64,000 nt of DNA from Euonymus europaeus (taxonomy: Eukaryota > Streptophyta > Magnoliopsida > Celastrales > Celastraceae). The position numbers and the translations under genes were made by a program. This document shows positions 39,701 to 53,195 of this stretch, piece by piece (within the stretch, counting starts at the first letter, position 1; each line of letters opens with the position of its first letter). The stretch is taken from assembly GCA_963580455.1 (NCBI GenBank), contig OY756966.1, positions 16,929,001 to 16,993,000 of the forward strand, given 5' to 3'. The notes beneath the pieces are model-generated. The model searched no databases. It was not told the DNA's origin and saw only the letters and a list, made by a program, of their open reading frames with translations.

Positions 39701-42700
39701 AAATTGCTCGGGATAGACTTTTTATTGTTCTTCTATGTCAAATTTTACGAGTACAAGCTTCCTGCATTATTTTGATGCCAAAACACCAACTTTCTATGAC
39801 AAATAGACAAAACCATTAAAAGCTCCTCCATAGAGAGAGTTGAGCAACTTCGGACAATCAAAGTTGCTCGGGATAGACTTTTTATTGTTCTTCTATGTCA
39901 AATTTTAGGAGTATAAGCTTCCTACATTATTTCGATGCCAAAACACCGACATTCCATGCAAATGGACAAAATCGTTAAAAGCTCCTCCATAGAGAGAGTT
40001 GAGCAACTTCGAACTATCAAAATTGCTCGGGATAGACTTTTTATTGTTCTTCTATGTCAAATTTTACGAGTATAAGCTTCCTACATTATTCCGATGCCAA
40101 AACACCAACTTTTTATGACAAATGGACAAAACCGTTAAAAGCTCCTCCATAGAGAGAGTCGAGGAACTTCGGACTATCAAAGTTGCTCGGGATAGACTTT
40201 TTATTGTTCTTCTATGTCAAATTTTACGAGTATACGCTTCCTGCATTATTTTGATGCCAAAACACCAAGTTTCTATGACAAATAGACAAAACCGTTAAAA
40301 GCTCCTCCATAGAGAGAGTTGAGCGACTTCGGACAATCAAAGTTGCTCGGGATAGACTTTTTATTGTTCTTCTATGTAAAATTTTAAGAGTATAAGCTTC
40401 CTACATTATTTCGATGCCAAAACACCAACTTTCTATGACAAATGGGCAAAACCGTTAAAAGCTTCTCCATAGAGAGAGTCGAGCAACCTCGGACTATTAA
40501 ACCTGCTCGGGATAGACTTTTTATTGTTCTTCTATGTCAAATTTTACGAGTATAAGCTTCCTACATTATTTCGATGCCAAAACACCAAATTTCGATGACA
40601 AATGGACAAAACCGTTAAAATCACCTCCATAGAGAAAGTTGAGCAACTACGGACTATCAAAGTTGCTCGGGATAGACTTTTTATTGTTCTTCTATGTCAA
40701 ATTTTAAGAGTATAAGCTTTCTACATTATTTCGATGCCAAAACACCAACTTTCGATGACGAATGGACAAAACCGTTAAAAGCTCCTCCATAGAGAGAGTT
40801 GAGCAACTTCGAACTATCAAAATTGCTCGGGATAGACTTTTTATTGTTCTTCTATGTAAAATTTTACGAGTATAAGCTTCCTACATTATTTCGATGCCAA
40901 AATACCAACTTTCTACGACAAATGGACAAAACCGTAAAAAGCTCCTCCATAGAGAGAGTCGAGCAACTTCGAACTATCAAAGTTGCTCGGGATAGTCTTT
41001 TTATTGTTCTTCTATGTCAAATTTTACGAGTATAAGCTTCCTACATTATTTCGATGCCAAAACACCAACTTTCTATGACAAATGGACAAAACCGTTAAAA
41101 GCTCCTCCATAAATAGAGTTGAGCAACTTCGAACTATCAAAGTTGCTCGGGATAGACTTTTTATTTTTCTTCTATGTCAAATTTTACGACTATAAGCTTC
41201 TTACATTATTTCGATGCCAAAACACCAACTTTCTATGACAAATCGACAAAACCGTTAAAAGCTCCTCCATAGAGAGAGTTGAGCAACTACGGACTATCAA
41301 AATTGCTCGGGATAGACTTTTTATTGTTCTTCTATGTCAAATTTTACGAGTATAAATTTCCTACATTATTTCGATGCCAAAACACCAACTTTCTATGACA
41401 AAAACATAAAATCGTTAAAAGCTCCACCATAGAAATAGTTTAGCAACTTCGGACTATCAAAATTGCTCGGGATAGACTTTTTATTGTTCTTCTATGTCAA
41501 ATTTTACGAGTATAAGCTTCCTGCATTATTTTGATGCCAAAACACCAACTTTCTATGACAAATAGACAAAACCATTAAAAGCTCATCCATAGAGAGAGTT
41601 GAGCAACTTCGGACAATCAAATTTGCTCGGGATAGACTTTTTATTGTTCTTCTATGTCAAATTTTAGGAGTATAAGCTTCCTACATTATTTCGATGCCAA
41701 AACACCGACATTCCATGCAAATGGACAAAATCGTTAAAAGCTCCTCCATAGAGAGAGTTGAGCAACTTCGAACTATCAAAATTGCTCGGGATAGACTTTT
41801 TATTGTTCTTCTATGTCAAATTTTACGAGTATAAGCTTCCTACATTATTCCGATGCCAAAACACCAACTTTTTATGACAAATGGACAAAACCGTTAAAAG
41901 CTCCTCCATAGAGAGAGTCGAGGAACTTCGGACTATCAAAGTTGCTCGGGATAGACTTTTTATTGTTCTTCTATGTCAAATTTTACGAGTATACGCTTCC
42001 TGCATTATTTTGATGCCAAAACACCAAGTTTCTATGACAAATAGACAAAACCGTTAAAAGCTCCTCCATAGAGAGAGTTGAGCGACTACGGATAATCAAA
42101 GTTGCTCGGGATAGACTTTTTATTGTTCTTCTATGTAAAATTTTAAGAGTATAAGCTTCCTACATTATTTCAATGCCAAAACACCAACTTTCTATGACAA
42201 ATGGGCAAAACCGTTAAAAGCTTCTCCATAGAGAGAGTCGAGCAACCTCGGACTATTAAACCTGCTCGGGATAGACTTTTTATTTTTCTTCTATGTCAAA
42301 TTTTACGACTATAAGCTTCTTACATTATTTCGATGCCAAAACACCAACTTTCTATGACAAATCGACAAAACCGTTAAAAGCTCCTCCATAGATAGAGTTG
42401 AGCAACTTCGAACTATCAAAGTTGCTCGGGATAGACTTTTTTTTTTTCTTCTATGTCAAATTTTACGAGTATAAGCTTCCTACATTATTTCGATGCCAAA
42501 ACACCAACTTTCTATGACAAATCGACAAAACCGTTAGAAGCTCCTCCATAGATAGAGTTGAGCAACTTCGAACTATCAAAGTTGCTCGGGATAGACTTTT
42601 TATTTTTCTTCTATGTCAAATTTTACGAGTATAAGCTTCCTACATTATTTCGATGCCAAAACACCAACTTTCTATGACAAATAGACAAAACCGTTAAAAG

Positions 42701-44240
42701 CTCCTCCATAGAGAGAGTGAAGCAACTTCGGACTATCAAAGTTGCTCGGGGTAGACTTTTTGTTGTTCTTCTATGTCAACGTTTACGAGTTTAAGCTTCC
42801 TACATTATTTCGATGCCAAAACACCAACTTTCCATGATAAATGGACAAAACCGTTAAAACCTCCTCCATAGATAGAGTTGAGCAACTTCGAACTATCAAA
42901 GTTGCTCGGGATAGACTTTTTATTGTTCTTCTATGTCAAATTTTACGAGTATAAGCTTCTAACATTATTTCGATGCCAAAACACCAACTTTCTATGACAA
43001 ATCGATAAAACCATTAAAATCTCCTCCATAGAGAGAGTTGAGCAACTACGGACTATCAAAATTGCTCGGGATAGACTTTTTATTGTTCTTCTATGTCAAA
43101 TTTGACGAGTATAAGCTTCCTACATTATTTCGATGCCAAAACACCAAATTTCGATGACAAATGGACAAAACCGTTAAAAGCTTCTCCATAGAGAAAGTTG
43201 AGCAACTACGGACTATCAAAGTTGCTCGGGATAGACTTTTTATTGTTCTTCTATGTCAAATTTTAAGAGTATAAGCTTTCTACATTATTTCGATGCCAAA
43301 ACACCAACTTTCGATGACAAATGGACAAAACCGTTAAAAGCTCCTCCATAGAGAGAGTTGAGCAACTTCGAACTATCAAAATTGCTCGGGATAGACTTTT
43401 TATTGTTCTTCTATGTAAAATTTTACGAGTATAAGCTTCCTACATTATTTCGATGCCAAAATACAAACTTTCTATGACAAATGGAAAAAACCGTAAAATG
43501 CTCCTCCATAGAGAGAGTCGAGCAACTTCGAACTATCAAAGTTGCTCGGGATAGTTTTTTTATTGTTCTTCTATCTCAAATTTTACGAGTATAAGCTTCC
43601 TACATTATTTCGATGCCAAAACACCAACTTTCTATGACAAATGGACAAAACCGTTAAAAGCTCTTCCATAGATAGAGTTGAGCAACTTCGAACTATCAAA
43701 GTTGCTCGGGATAGACTTTTTATTTTTCTTCTATGTCAAATTTTACGACTATAAGCTTCTTACATTATTTCGATGCCAAAACACCAACTTTCTATGACAA
43801 ATCGACAAAACCGTTAAAAGCTCCTCCATAGATAGAGTTGAGCAACTTCGAACTATCAAAGTTGCTCGGGATAGACTTTTTTTTTTTCTTCTATGTCAAA
43901 TTTTACGAGTATAAGCTTCCTACATTATTTCGATGGTATAACACCAACTTTCCATGACAAATGGACAAAACCGTTAAAAGCTCCTCCTTAGAGAGAGTTG
44001 AGCAACTTCGGACTATCAAAATTGCTCGGGATAGACTTTTTATTGTTCTTCTATGTCAAATTTTACGAGTATAAGCTTCCTGCATTATTTTGATGCCAAA
44101 ACACCAACTTTCTATGACAAATAGACAAAACCATTAAAAGCTCCTCCATAGAGAGAGTTGAGCAACTTCGGACAATCAAAGTTGCTCGGGATAGACTTTT
44201 TATTGTTCTTCTATGTCAAATTTTAGGAGTATAAGCTTCC

Positions 44241-47200
44241 TACATTATTTCGATGCCAAAACACCGACATTCCATGCAAATGGACAAAATCGTTAAAAGC
44301 TCCTCCATAGAGAGAGTTGAGCAACTTCGAACTATCAAAATTGCTCGGGATAGACTTTTTATTGTTCTTCTATGTCAAATTTTACGAGTATAAGCTTCCT
44401 ACATTATTCCGATGCCAAAACACCAACTTTTTATGACAAATGGACAAAACCGTTAAAAGCTCCTCCATAGAGAGAGTCGAGTAACTTCGGACTATCAAAG
44501 TTGCTCGGGATAGACTTTTTATTGTTCTTCTATGTCAAATTTTACGAGTATACGCTTCCTGCATTATTTTGATGCAAAAACACCAAGTTTCTATGACAAA
44601 TAGACAAAACCGTTAAAAGCTCCTCCATAGAGAGAGTTGAGCGACTTCGGACAATCAAAGTTGCTCGGGATAGACTTTTTATTGTTCTTCTATGTAAAAT
44701 TTTAAGAGTATAAGCTTCCTACATTATTTCGATGCCAAAACACCAACTTTCTATGACAAATGGGCAAAACCGTTAAAAGCTTCTCCATAGAGAGAGTCGA
44801 GCAACCTCAGACTATTAAACCTGCTCGGGATAGACTTTTCATTGTTCTTCTATGTCAAATTTTACGAGTATAAGCTTCCTACATTATTTCGATGCCAAAA
44901 CACCAACTTTCTATGACAAATGGGCAAAACCGTTAAAAGCTTCTCCATAGAGAGAGTCGAGCAACTTCGGACTATCAAACCTGCTCGGGATAGACTTTTT
45001 ATTGTTCTTCTATGTCAAATTTTACGAGTATAAGCTTCGTACATTATTTCGATGCCAAAACACCAACTTTCTATGACAAATAGACAAAACCGTTAAAAGC
45101 TCCTCCAAAGAGAGAGTGGAGCAACTTCGAACTATCAAAGTTGCTCGGGATAGACTTTTTGTTGTTCTTCTATGTCAACGTTTACGTGTATAAGCTTCCT
45201 ACATTATTTCGATGCCAAAACACCAACTTTCCATGATAAATGGACAAAACCGTTAAAACCTCCTCCATAGATAGAGTTGAGCAACTTCGAACTATCAAAG
45301 TTGCTCGGGATAGACTTTTTATTGTTCTTCTATGTCAAATTTTACGAGTATAAGCTTCCTACATTATTTCGATGCCAAAACACCAACTTTCTATGACAAA
45401 TAGACAAAACCGTTAAAAGCTCCTCCATAGAGAGAGTGAAGCAACTTCGGACTATCAAAGTTGCTCGGGATAGACTTTTTGTTGTTCTTCTATGTCAACG
45501 TTTACGAGTATAAGCTTCCTACATTATTTCGATGCCAAAACACCAACTTTCCATGATAAATGGACAAAACCGTTAAAACCTCCTCCATAGATAGAGTTGA
45601 GCAACTTCGAACTATCAAAGTTGCTCGGGATAGACTTTTTATTGTTCTTCTTTGTCAAATTTTACGAGTATAAGCTTCTAACATTATTTCGATGCCAAAA
45701 CACCAACTTTCTATGACAAATCGACAAAACCATTAAAAGCTCCTCCATAGAGAGAGTTGAGCAACTACGGACTATCAAAATTGCTCGGGATAGACTTTTT
45801 ATTGTTCTTCTATGTCAAATTTGACGAGTATAAGCTTCCTACATTATTTCGATGCCAAAACACCAAATTTCGATGACAAATGGACAAAACCGTTAAAAGC
45901 TCCTCCATAGAGAAAGTTGAGCAACTACGGACTATCAAAGTTGCTCGGGATAGACTTTTTATTGTTCTTCTATGTCAAATTTTAAGAGTATAAGCTTTCT
46001 ACATTATTTCGATGCCAAAACACCAACTTTCGATGACAAATGGACAAAACCGTTAAAAGCTCCTCCATAGAGAGAGTTGAGCAACTTCGAACTATCAAAA
46101 TTGCTCGGGATAGACTTTTTATTGTTCTTCTATGTAAAATTTTACGAGTATAAGCTTCCTACATTATTTCGATGCCAAAATACCAACTTTCTATGACAAA
46201 TGGACAAAACCGTAAAAAGCTCCTCCATAGAGAGAGTCGAGCAACTTCGAACTATCAAAGTTGCTCGGGATAGTCTTTTTATTGTTCTTCTATGTCAAAT
46301 TTTACGAGTATAAGCTTCCTACATTATTTCGATGCCAAAACACCAACTTTCTATGACAAATGGACAAAACCGTTAAAAGCTCTTCCATAGATAGAGTTGA
46401 GCAACTTCGAACTATCAAAGTTGCTCGGGATAGACTTTTTATTTTTCTTCTATGTCAAATTTTACGACTATAAGCTTCTTACATTATTTCGATGCCAAAA
46501 CACCAACTTTCTATGACAAATCGACAAAACCGTTAAAAGCTCCTCCATAGATAGAGTTGAGCAACTTCGAACTATCAAAGTTGCTCGGGATAGACTTTTT
46601 ATTTTTCTTCTATGTCAAATTTTACGAGTATAAGCTTCCTACATTATTTCGATGGTATAACACCAACTTTCCATGACAAATGGACAAAACCGTTAAAAGC
46701 TCCTCCATAGATAGAGTTGAGCAACTTCGAACTATCAAAGTTGCTCGGGATAGACTTTTTATTTTTCTTCTATGTCAAATTTTACGAGTATAAGCTTCTT
46801 ACATTATTTCGATGCCAAAACACCAACTTTCTATGACAAATCGACAAAACCGTTAAAAGCTCCTCCATAGAGAGAGTTGAGCAACTACGGACTATCAAAA
46901 TTGCTTGGGATAGACTTTTTATTGTTCTTCTATGTCAAATTTTACGAGTATAAATTTCCTACATTATTTCGATGCCAAAACACCAACTTTCTATGACAAA
47001 AACATAAAATCGTTAAAAGCTCCACCAAAGAAATAGTTGAGCAACATCGGACTATCAAAATTGCTCGGGATAGACTTTTTATTGTTCTTCTATGTCAAAT
47101 TTTACGAGTATAAGCTTCCTGCATTATTTTGATGTCAAAACACCAACTTTCTATGACAAATAGACAAAACCATTAAAAGCTCCTCCATAGAGAGAGTTGA

Positions 47201-47279
47201 GCAACTTCGGACAATCAAAGTTGCTCGGGATAGACTTTTTATTGTTCTTCTATGTCAAATTTTAGGAGTATAAGCTTCC
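44241..47279. repeat. 19-monomer higher-order unit (fullest clear copy)
   Basis: The order includes the marker monomer; TATTCCGATG with GAGTAACTT; TGCATTATTTTG with AAGTTTCT; two ATGGGCAAAACC monomers; CTCCAAAGAGAGAGTGG; two pairs with CAACGTTTACG then CATGATAAATGG; AAATTTGACGAG; CCAAATTTCG; CTTTCTACATT; CAAAATACCAAC with GATAGTC; CTCTTCCATAGATAG with ACGACTATAAG; GATGGTATAACACC; GCTTGGGATAG with TATAAATTTCC; ACAAAAACATAAAATCG; and GATGTCAAAAC with TTTTAGGAG. Shorter units in the domain can be read as this series with deletions. Length is 3,039 bp. Confidence 0.85.
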
Positions 47280-49197
47280 TACATTATTTCGATGCCAAAA
47301 CACCGACATTCCATGCAAATGGACAAAATCGTTAAAAGCTCCTCCATAGAGAGAGTTGAGCAACTTCGAACTATCAAAATTGCTCGGGATAGACTTTTTA
47401 TTGTTCTTCTATGTCAAATTTTACGAGTATAAGCTTCCTACATTATTCCGATGCCAAAACACCAACTTTTTATGACAAATGGACAAAACCGTTAAAAGCT
47501 CCTCCATAGAGAGAGTCGAGTAACTTCGGACTATCAAAGTTGCTCGGGATAGACTTTTTATTGTTCTTCTATGTCAAATTTTACGAGTATACGCTTCCTG
47601 CATTATTTTGATGCCAAAACACCAAGTTTCTATGACAAATAGACAAAACCGTTAAAAGCTCCTCCATAGAGAGAGTTGAGCGACTTCGGACAATCAAAGT
47701 TGCTCGGGATAGACTTTTTATTGTTCTTCTATGTAAAATTTTAAGAGTATAAGCTTCCTACATTATTTCGATGCCAAAACACCAACTTTCTATGACAAAT
47801 GGGCAAAACCGTTAAAAGCTTCTCCATAGAGAGAGTCGAGCAACCTCGGACTATTAAACCTGCTCGGGATAGACTTTTTATTGTTCTTCTATGTCAAATT
47901 TTACGAGTATAAGCTTCCTACATTATTTCGATGCCAAAACACCAACTTTCTATGACAAATGGGCAAAACCGTTAAAAGCTTCTCCATAGAGAGAGTCGAG
48001 CAACTTCGGACTATCAAACCTGCTCGGGATAGACTTTTTATTGTTCTTCTATGTCAAATTTTACGAATATAAGCTTCCTACATTATTTCGATGCCAAAAC
48101 ACCAACTTTCTATGACAAATAGACAAAACCGTTAAAAGCTCCTCCAAAGAGAGAGTGGAGCAACTTCGAACTATCAAAGTTGCTCGGGATAGTCTTTTTA
48201 TTGTTCTTCTATGTCAAATTTTACGAGTATAAGCTTCCTACATTATTTCGATGCCAAAACACCAACTTTCTATGACAAATGGACAAAACCGTTAAAAGCT
48301 CTTCCATAGATAGAGTTGAGCAACTTCGAACTATCAAAGTTGCTCGGGATAGACTTTTTATTTTCTTCTATGTCAAATTTTACGACTATAAGCTTCTTAC
48401 ATTATTTCGATGCCAAAACACCAACTTTCTATGACAAATCGACAAAACCGTTAAAAGCTCCTCCATAGATAGAGTTGAGCAACTTCGAACTATCAAAGTT
48501 GCTCGGGATAGACTTTTTATTTTTCTTCTATGTCAAATTTTACGAGTATAAGCTTCCTACATTATTTCGATGGTATAACACCAACTTTCCATGACAAATG
48601 GACAAAACCGTTAAAAGCTCCTCCATAGATAGAGTTGAGCAACTTCGAACTATCAAAGTTGCTCGGGATAGACTTTTTATTTTTCTTCTATGTCAAATTT
48701 TTCGAGTATAAGCTTCTTACATTATTTCGATGCCAAAACACCAACTTTCTATGACAAATCGACAAAACCGTTAAAAGCTCCTCCATAGAGAGAGTTGAGC
48801 AACTACGGACTATCAAAATTGCTTGGGATAGACTTTTTATTGTTCTTCTATGTCAAATTTTACGAGTATAAATTTCCTACATTATTTCGATGCCAAAACA
48901 CCAACTTTCTATGACAAAAACATAAAATCGTTAAAAGCTCCACCAAAGAAATAGTTGAGCAACTTCGGACTATCAAAATTGCTCGGGATAGACTTTTTAT
49001 TGTTCTTCTATGTCAAATTTTACGAGTATAAGCTTCCTGCATTATTTTGATGTCAAAACACCAACTTTCTATGACAAATAGACAAAACCATTAAAAGCTC
49101 CCCCATAGAGAGAGTTGAGCAACTTCGGACAATCAAAGTTGCTCGGGATAGACTTTTTATTGTTCTTCTATGTCAAATTTTAGGAGTATAAGCTTCC
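47280..49197. repeat. 12-monomer higher-order unit, copy 1 (1,918 bp)
   Basis: This is the 19-monomer series of 44,241 with seven monomers missing. The deletion joint is the monomer at 48,079: its head is CTCCAAAGAGAGAGTGG (like 45,040) and its tail GGGATAGTC (like 46,160). The monomer at 48,239 has one base lost (TTTATTTTCTTC), so it is 159 bp. Confidence 0.9.
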
Positions 49198-51116
49198 TAC
49201 ATTATTTCGATGCCAAAACACCGACATTCCATGCAAATGGACAAAATCGTTAAAAGCTCCTCCATAGAGAGAGTTGAGCAACTTCGAACTATCAAAATTG
49301 CTCGGGATAGACTTTTTATTGTTCTTCTATGTCAAATTTTACGAGTATAAGCTTCCTACATTATTCCGATGCCAAAACACCAACTTTTTATGACAAATGG
49401 ACAAAACCGTTAAAAGCTCCTCCATAGAGAGAGTCGAGTAACTTCGGACTATCAAAGTTGCTCGGGATAGACTTTTTATTGTTCTTCTATGTCAAATTTT
49501 ACGAGTATACGCTTCCTGCATTATTTTGATGCCAAAACACCAAGTTTCTATGACAAATAGACAAAACCGTTAAAAGCTCCTCCATAGAGAGAGTTGAGCG
49601 ACTTCGGACAATCAAAGTTGCTCGGGATAGACTTTTTATTGTTCTTCTATGTAAAATTTTAAGAGTATAAGCTTCCTACATTATTTCGATGCCAAAACAC
49701 CAACTTTCTATGACAAATGGGCAAAACCGTTAAAAGCTTCTCCATAGAGAGAGTCGAGCAACCTCGGACTATTAAACCTGCTCGGGATAGACTTTTTATT
49801 GTTCTTCTATGTCAAATTTTACGAGTATAAGCTTCCTACATTATTTCGATGCCAAAACACCAACTTTCTATGACAAATGGGCAAAACCGTTAAAAGCTTC
49901 TCCATAGAGAGAGTCGAGCAACTTCGGACTATCAAACCTGCTCGGGATAGACTTTTTATTGTTCTTCTATGTCAAATTTTACGAGTATAAGCTTCCTACA
50001 TTATTTCGATGCCAAAACACCAACTTTCTATGACAAATAGACAAAACCGTTAAAAGCTCCTCCAAAGAGAGAGTGGAGCAACTTCGAACTATCAAAGTTG
50101 CTCGGGATAGTCTTTTTATTGTTCTTCTATGTCAAATTTTACGAGTATAAGCTTCCTACATTATTTCGATGCCAAAACACCAACTTTCTATGACAAATGG
50201 ACAAAACCGTTAAAAGCTCTTCCATAGATAGAGTTAAGCAACTTCGAACTATCAAAGTTGCTCGGGATAGACTTTTTATTTTTCTTCTATGTCAAATTTT
50301 ACGACTATAAGCTTCTTACATTATTTCGATGCCAAAACACCAACTTTCTATGACAAATCAACAAAACCGTTAAAAGCTCCTCCATAGATAGAGTTGAGCA
50401 ACTTCGAACTATCAAAGTTGCTCGGGATAGACTTTTTATTTTTCTTCTATGTCAAATTTTACGAGTATAAGCTTCCTACATTATTTCGATGGTATAACAC
50501 CAACTTTCCATGACAAATGGACAAAACCGTTAAAAGCTCCTCCATAGATAGAGTTGAGCAACTTCGAACTATCAAAGTTGCTCGGGATAGACTTTTTATT
50601 TTTCTTCTATGTCAAATTTTACGAGTATAAGCTTCTTACATTATTTCGATGCCAAAACACCAACTTTCTATGACAAATCGACAAAACCGTTAAAAGCTCC
50701 TCCATAGAGAGAGTTGAGCAACTACGGACTATCAAAATTGCTTGGGATAGACTTTTTATTGTTCTTCTATGTCAAATTTTACGAGTATAAATTTCCTACA
50801 TTATTTCGATGCCAAAACACCAACTTTCTATGACAAAAACATAAAATCGTTAAAAGCTCCACCAAAGAAATAGTTGATCAACTTCGGACTATCAAAATTG
50901 CTCGGGATAGACTTTTTATTGTTCTTCTATGTCAAATTTTACGAGTATAAGCTTCCTGCATTATTTTGATGTCAAAACACCAACTTTCTATGACAAATAG
51001 ACAAAACCATTAAAAGCTCCTCCATAGAGAGAGTTGAGCAACTTCGGACAATCAAAGTTGCTCGGGATAGACTTTTTATTGTTCTTCTATGTCAAATTTT
51101 AGGAGTATAAGCTTCC
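49198..51116. repeat. 12-monomer higher-order unit, copy 2 (1,919 bp)
   Basis: This is a direct tandem copy of 47,280-49,197 with the same hybrid monomer (49,997). Differences include the restored base at 50,157-50,316 and AAATCAACAAAACC near 50,356. The third unit (51,117) departs from the pattern at its sixth monomer (TTTTTGTTG with CAACGTTTACGTG), as in the 19-monomer unit. Confidence 0.9.
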
Positions 51117-53195
51117 TACATTATTTCGATGCCAAAACACCGACATTCCATGCAAATGGACAAAATCGTTAAAAGCTCCTCCATAGAGAGAGTTGAGCAA
51201 CTTCGAACTATCAAAATTGCTCGGGATAGACTTTTTATTGTTCTTCTATGTCAAATTTTACGAGTATAAGCTTCCTACATTATTCCGATGCCAAAACACC
51301 AACTTTTTATGACAAATGGACAAAACCGTTAAAAGCTCCTCCATAGAGAGAGTCGAGTAACTTCGGACTATCAAAGTTGCTCGGGATAGACTTTTTATTG
51401 TTCTTCTATGTCAAATTTTACGAGTATACGCTTCCTGCATTATTTTGATGCCAAAACACCAAGTTTCTATGACAAATTGACAAAACCGTTAAAAGCTCCT
51501 CCATAGAGAGAGTTGAGCGACTTCGGACAATCAAAGTTTCTCGGGATAGACTTTTTATTGTTCTTCTATGTAAAATTTTAAGAGTATAAGCTTCCTACAT
51601 TATTTCGATGCCAAAACACCAACTTTCTATGACAAATGGGCAAAACCGTTAAAAGCTTCTCCATAGAGAGAGTCGAGCAACCTCGGACTATTAAACCTGC
51701 TCGGGATAGACTTTTTATTGTTCTTCTATGTCAAATTTTACGAGTATAAGCTTCCTACATTATTTCGATGCCAAAACACCAACTTTCTATGACAAATGGG
51801 CAAAACCGTTAAAAGCTTCTCCATAGAGAGAGTCGAGCAACTTCGGACTATCAAACCTGCTCGGGATAGACTTTTTATTGTTCTTCTATGTCAAATTTTA
51901 CGAGTATAAGCTTCCTACATTATTTCGATGCCAAAACACCAACTTTCTATGACAAATAGACAAAACCGTTAAAAGCTCCTCCAAAGAGAGAGTGGAGCAA
52001 CTTCGAACTATCAAAGTTGCTCGGGATAGACTTTTTGTTGTTCTTCTATGTCAACGTTTACGTGTATAAGCTTCCTACATTATTTCGATGCCAAAACACC
52101 AACTTTCCATGATAAATGGAGAAAACCGTTAAAACCTCCTCCATAGATAGAGTTGAGCAACTTCGAACTATCAAAGTTGCTCGGGATAGACTTTTTATTG
52201 TTCTTCTATGTCAAATTTTACGAGTATAAGCTTCTAACATTATTTCGATGCCAAAACACCAACTTTCTATGACAAATCGACAAAACCATTAAAAGCTCCT
52301 CCATAGAGAGAGTTGAGCAACTACGGACTATCAAAATTGCTCGGGATAGACTTTTTATTGTTCTTCTATGTCAAATTTGACGAGTATAAGCTTCCTACAT
52401 TATTTCGATGCCAAAACACCAAATTTCGATGACAAATGGACAAAACCGATAAAAGCTCCTCCATAGAGAAAGTTGAGCAACTACAGACTATCAAAGTTGC
52501 TCGAGATAGACTTTTTATTGTTCTTCTATGTAAAATTTTAAGAGTATAAGCTTTCTACATTATTTCGATGCCAAAACACCAACTTTCGATGACAAATGGA
52601 CAAAACCGTTAAAAGCTCCTCCATAGAGAGAGTTGAGCAACTTCGAACTATCAAAATTGCTCGGGATAGACTTTTTATTGTTCTTCTATGTAAAATTTTA
52701 CGAGTATAAGCTTCCTACTTTATTTCGATGCCAAAATACCAACTTTCTATGACAAATGGACAAAACCGTAAAAATCTCCTCCATAGAGAGAGTCGAGCAA
52801 CTTCGAACTATCAAAGTTACTCGGGATAGTCTTTTTATTGTTCTTCTATGTCAAATTTTACGAGTATAAGCTTCCTACATTATTTCGATGCCAAAACACC
52901 AACTTTCTATGACAAATGGACAAAACCGTTAAAAGCTTCTCCATAGAGAGAGTCGAGCAACTTCGGACTATCAAACCTGCTCGGGATAGACTTTTTATTG
53001 TTGTTCTATGTCAAATTTTACGAGTATAAGCTTCCTACATTATTTCGATGCCAAAACACCAACTTTCTATGACAAATAGACAAAACCGTTAAAAGCTCCT
53101 CCATAGAGAGAGTTGAGCAACTTCGGACTATCAAAGTTGCTCGGGATGGACTTTTTGTTGTTCTTCTATGTCAACTTTTACGAGTATAAGCTTCC

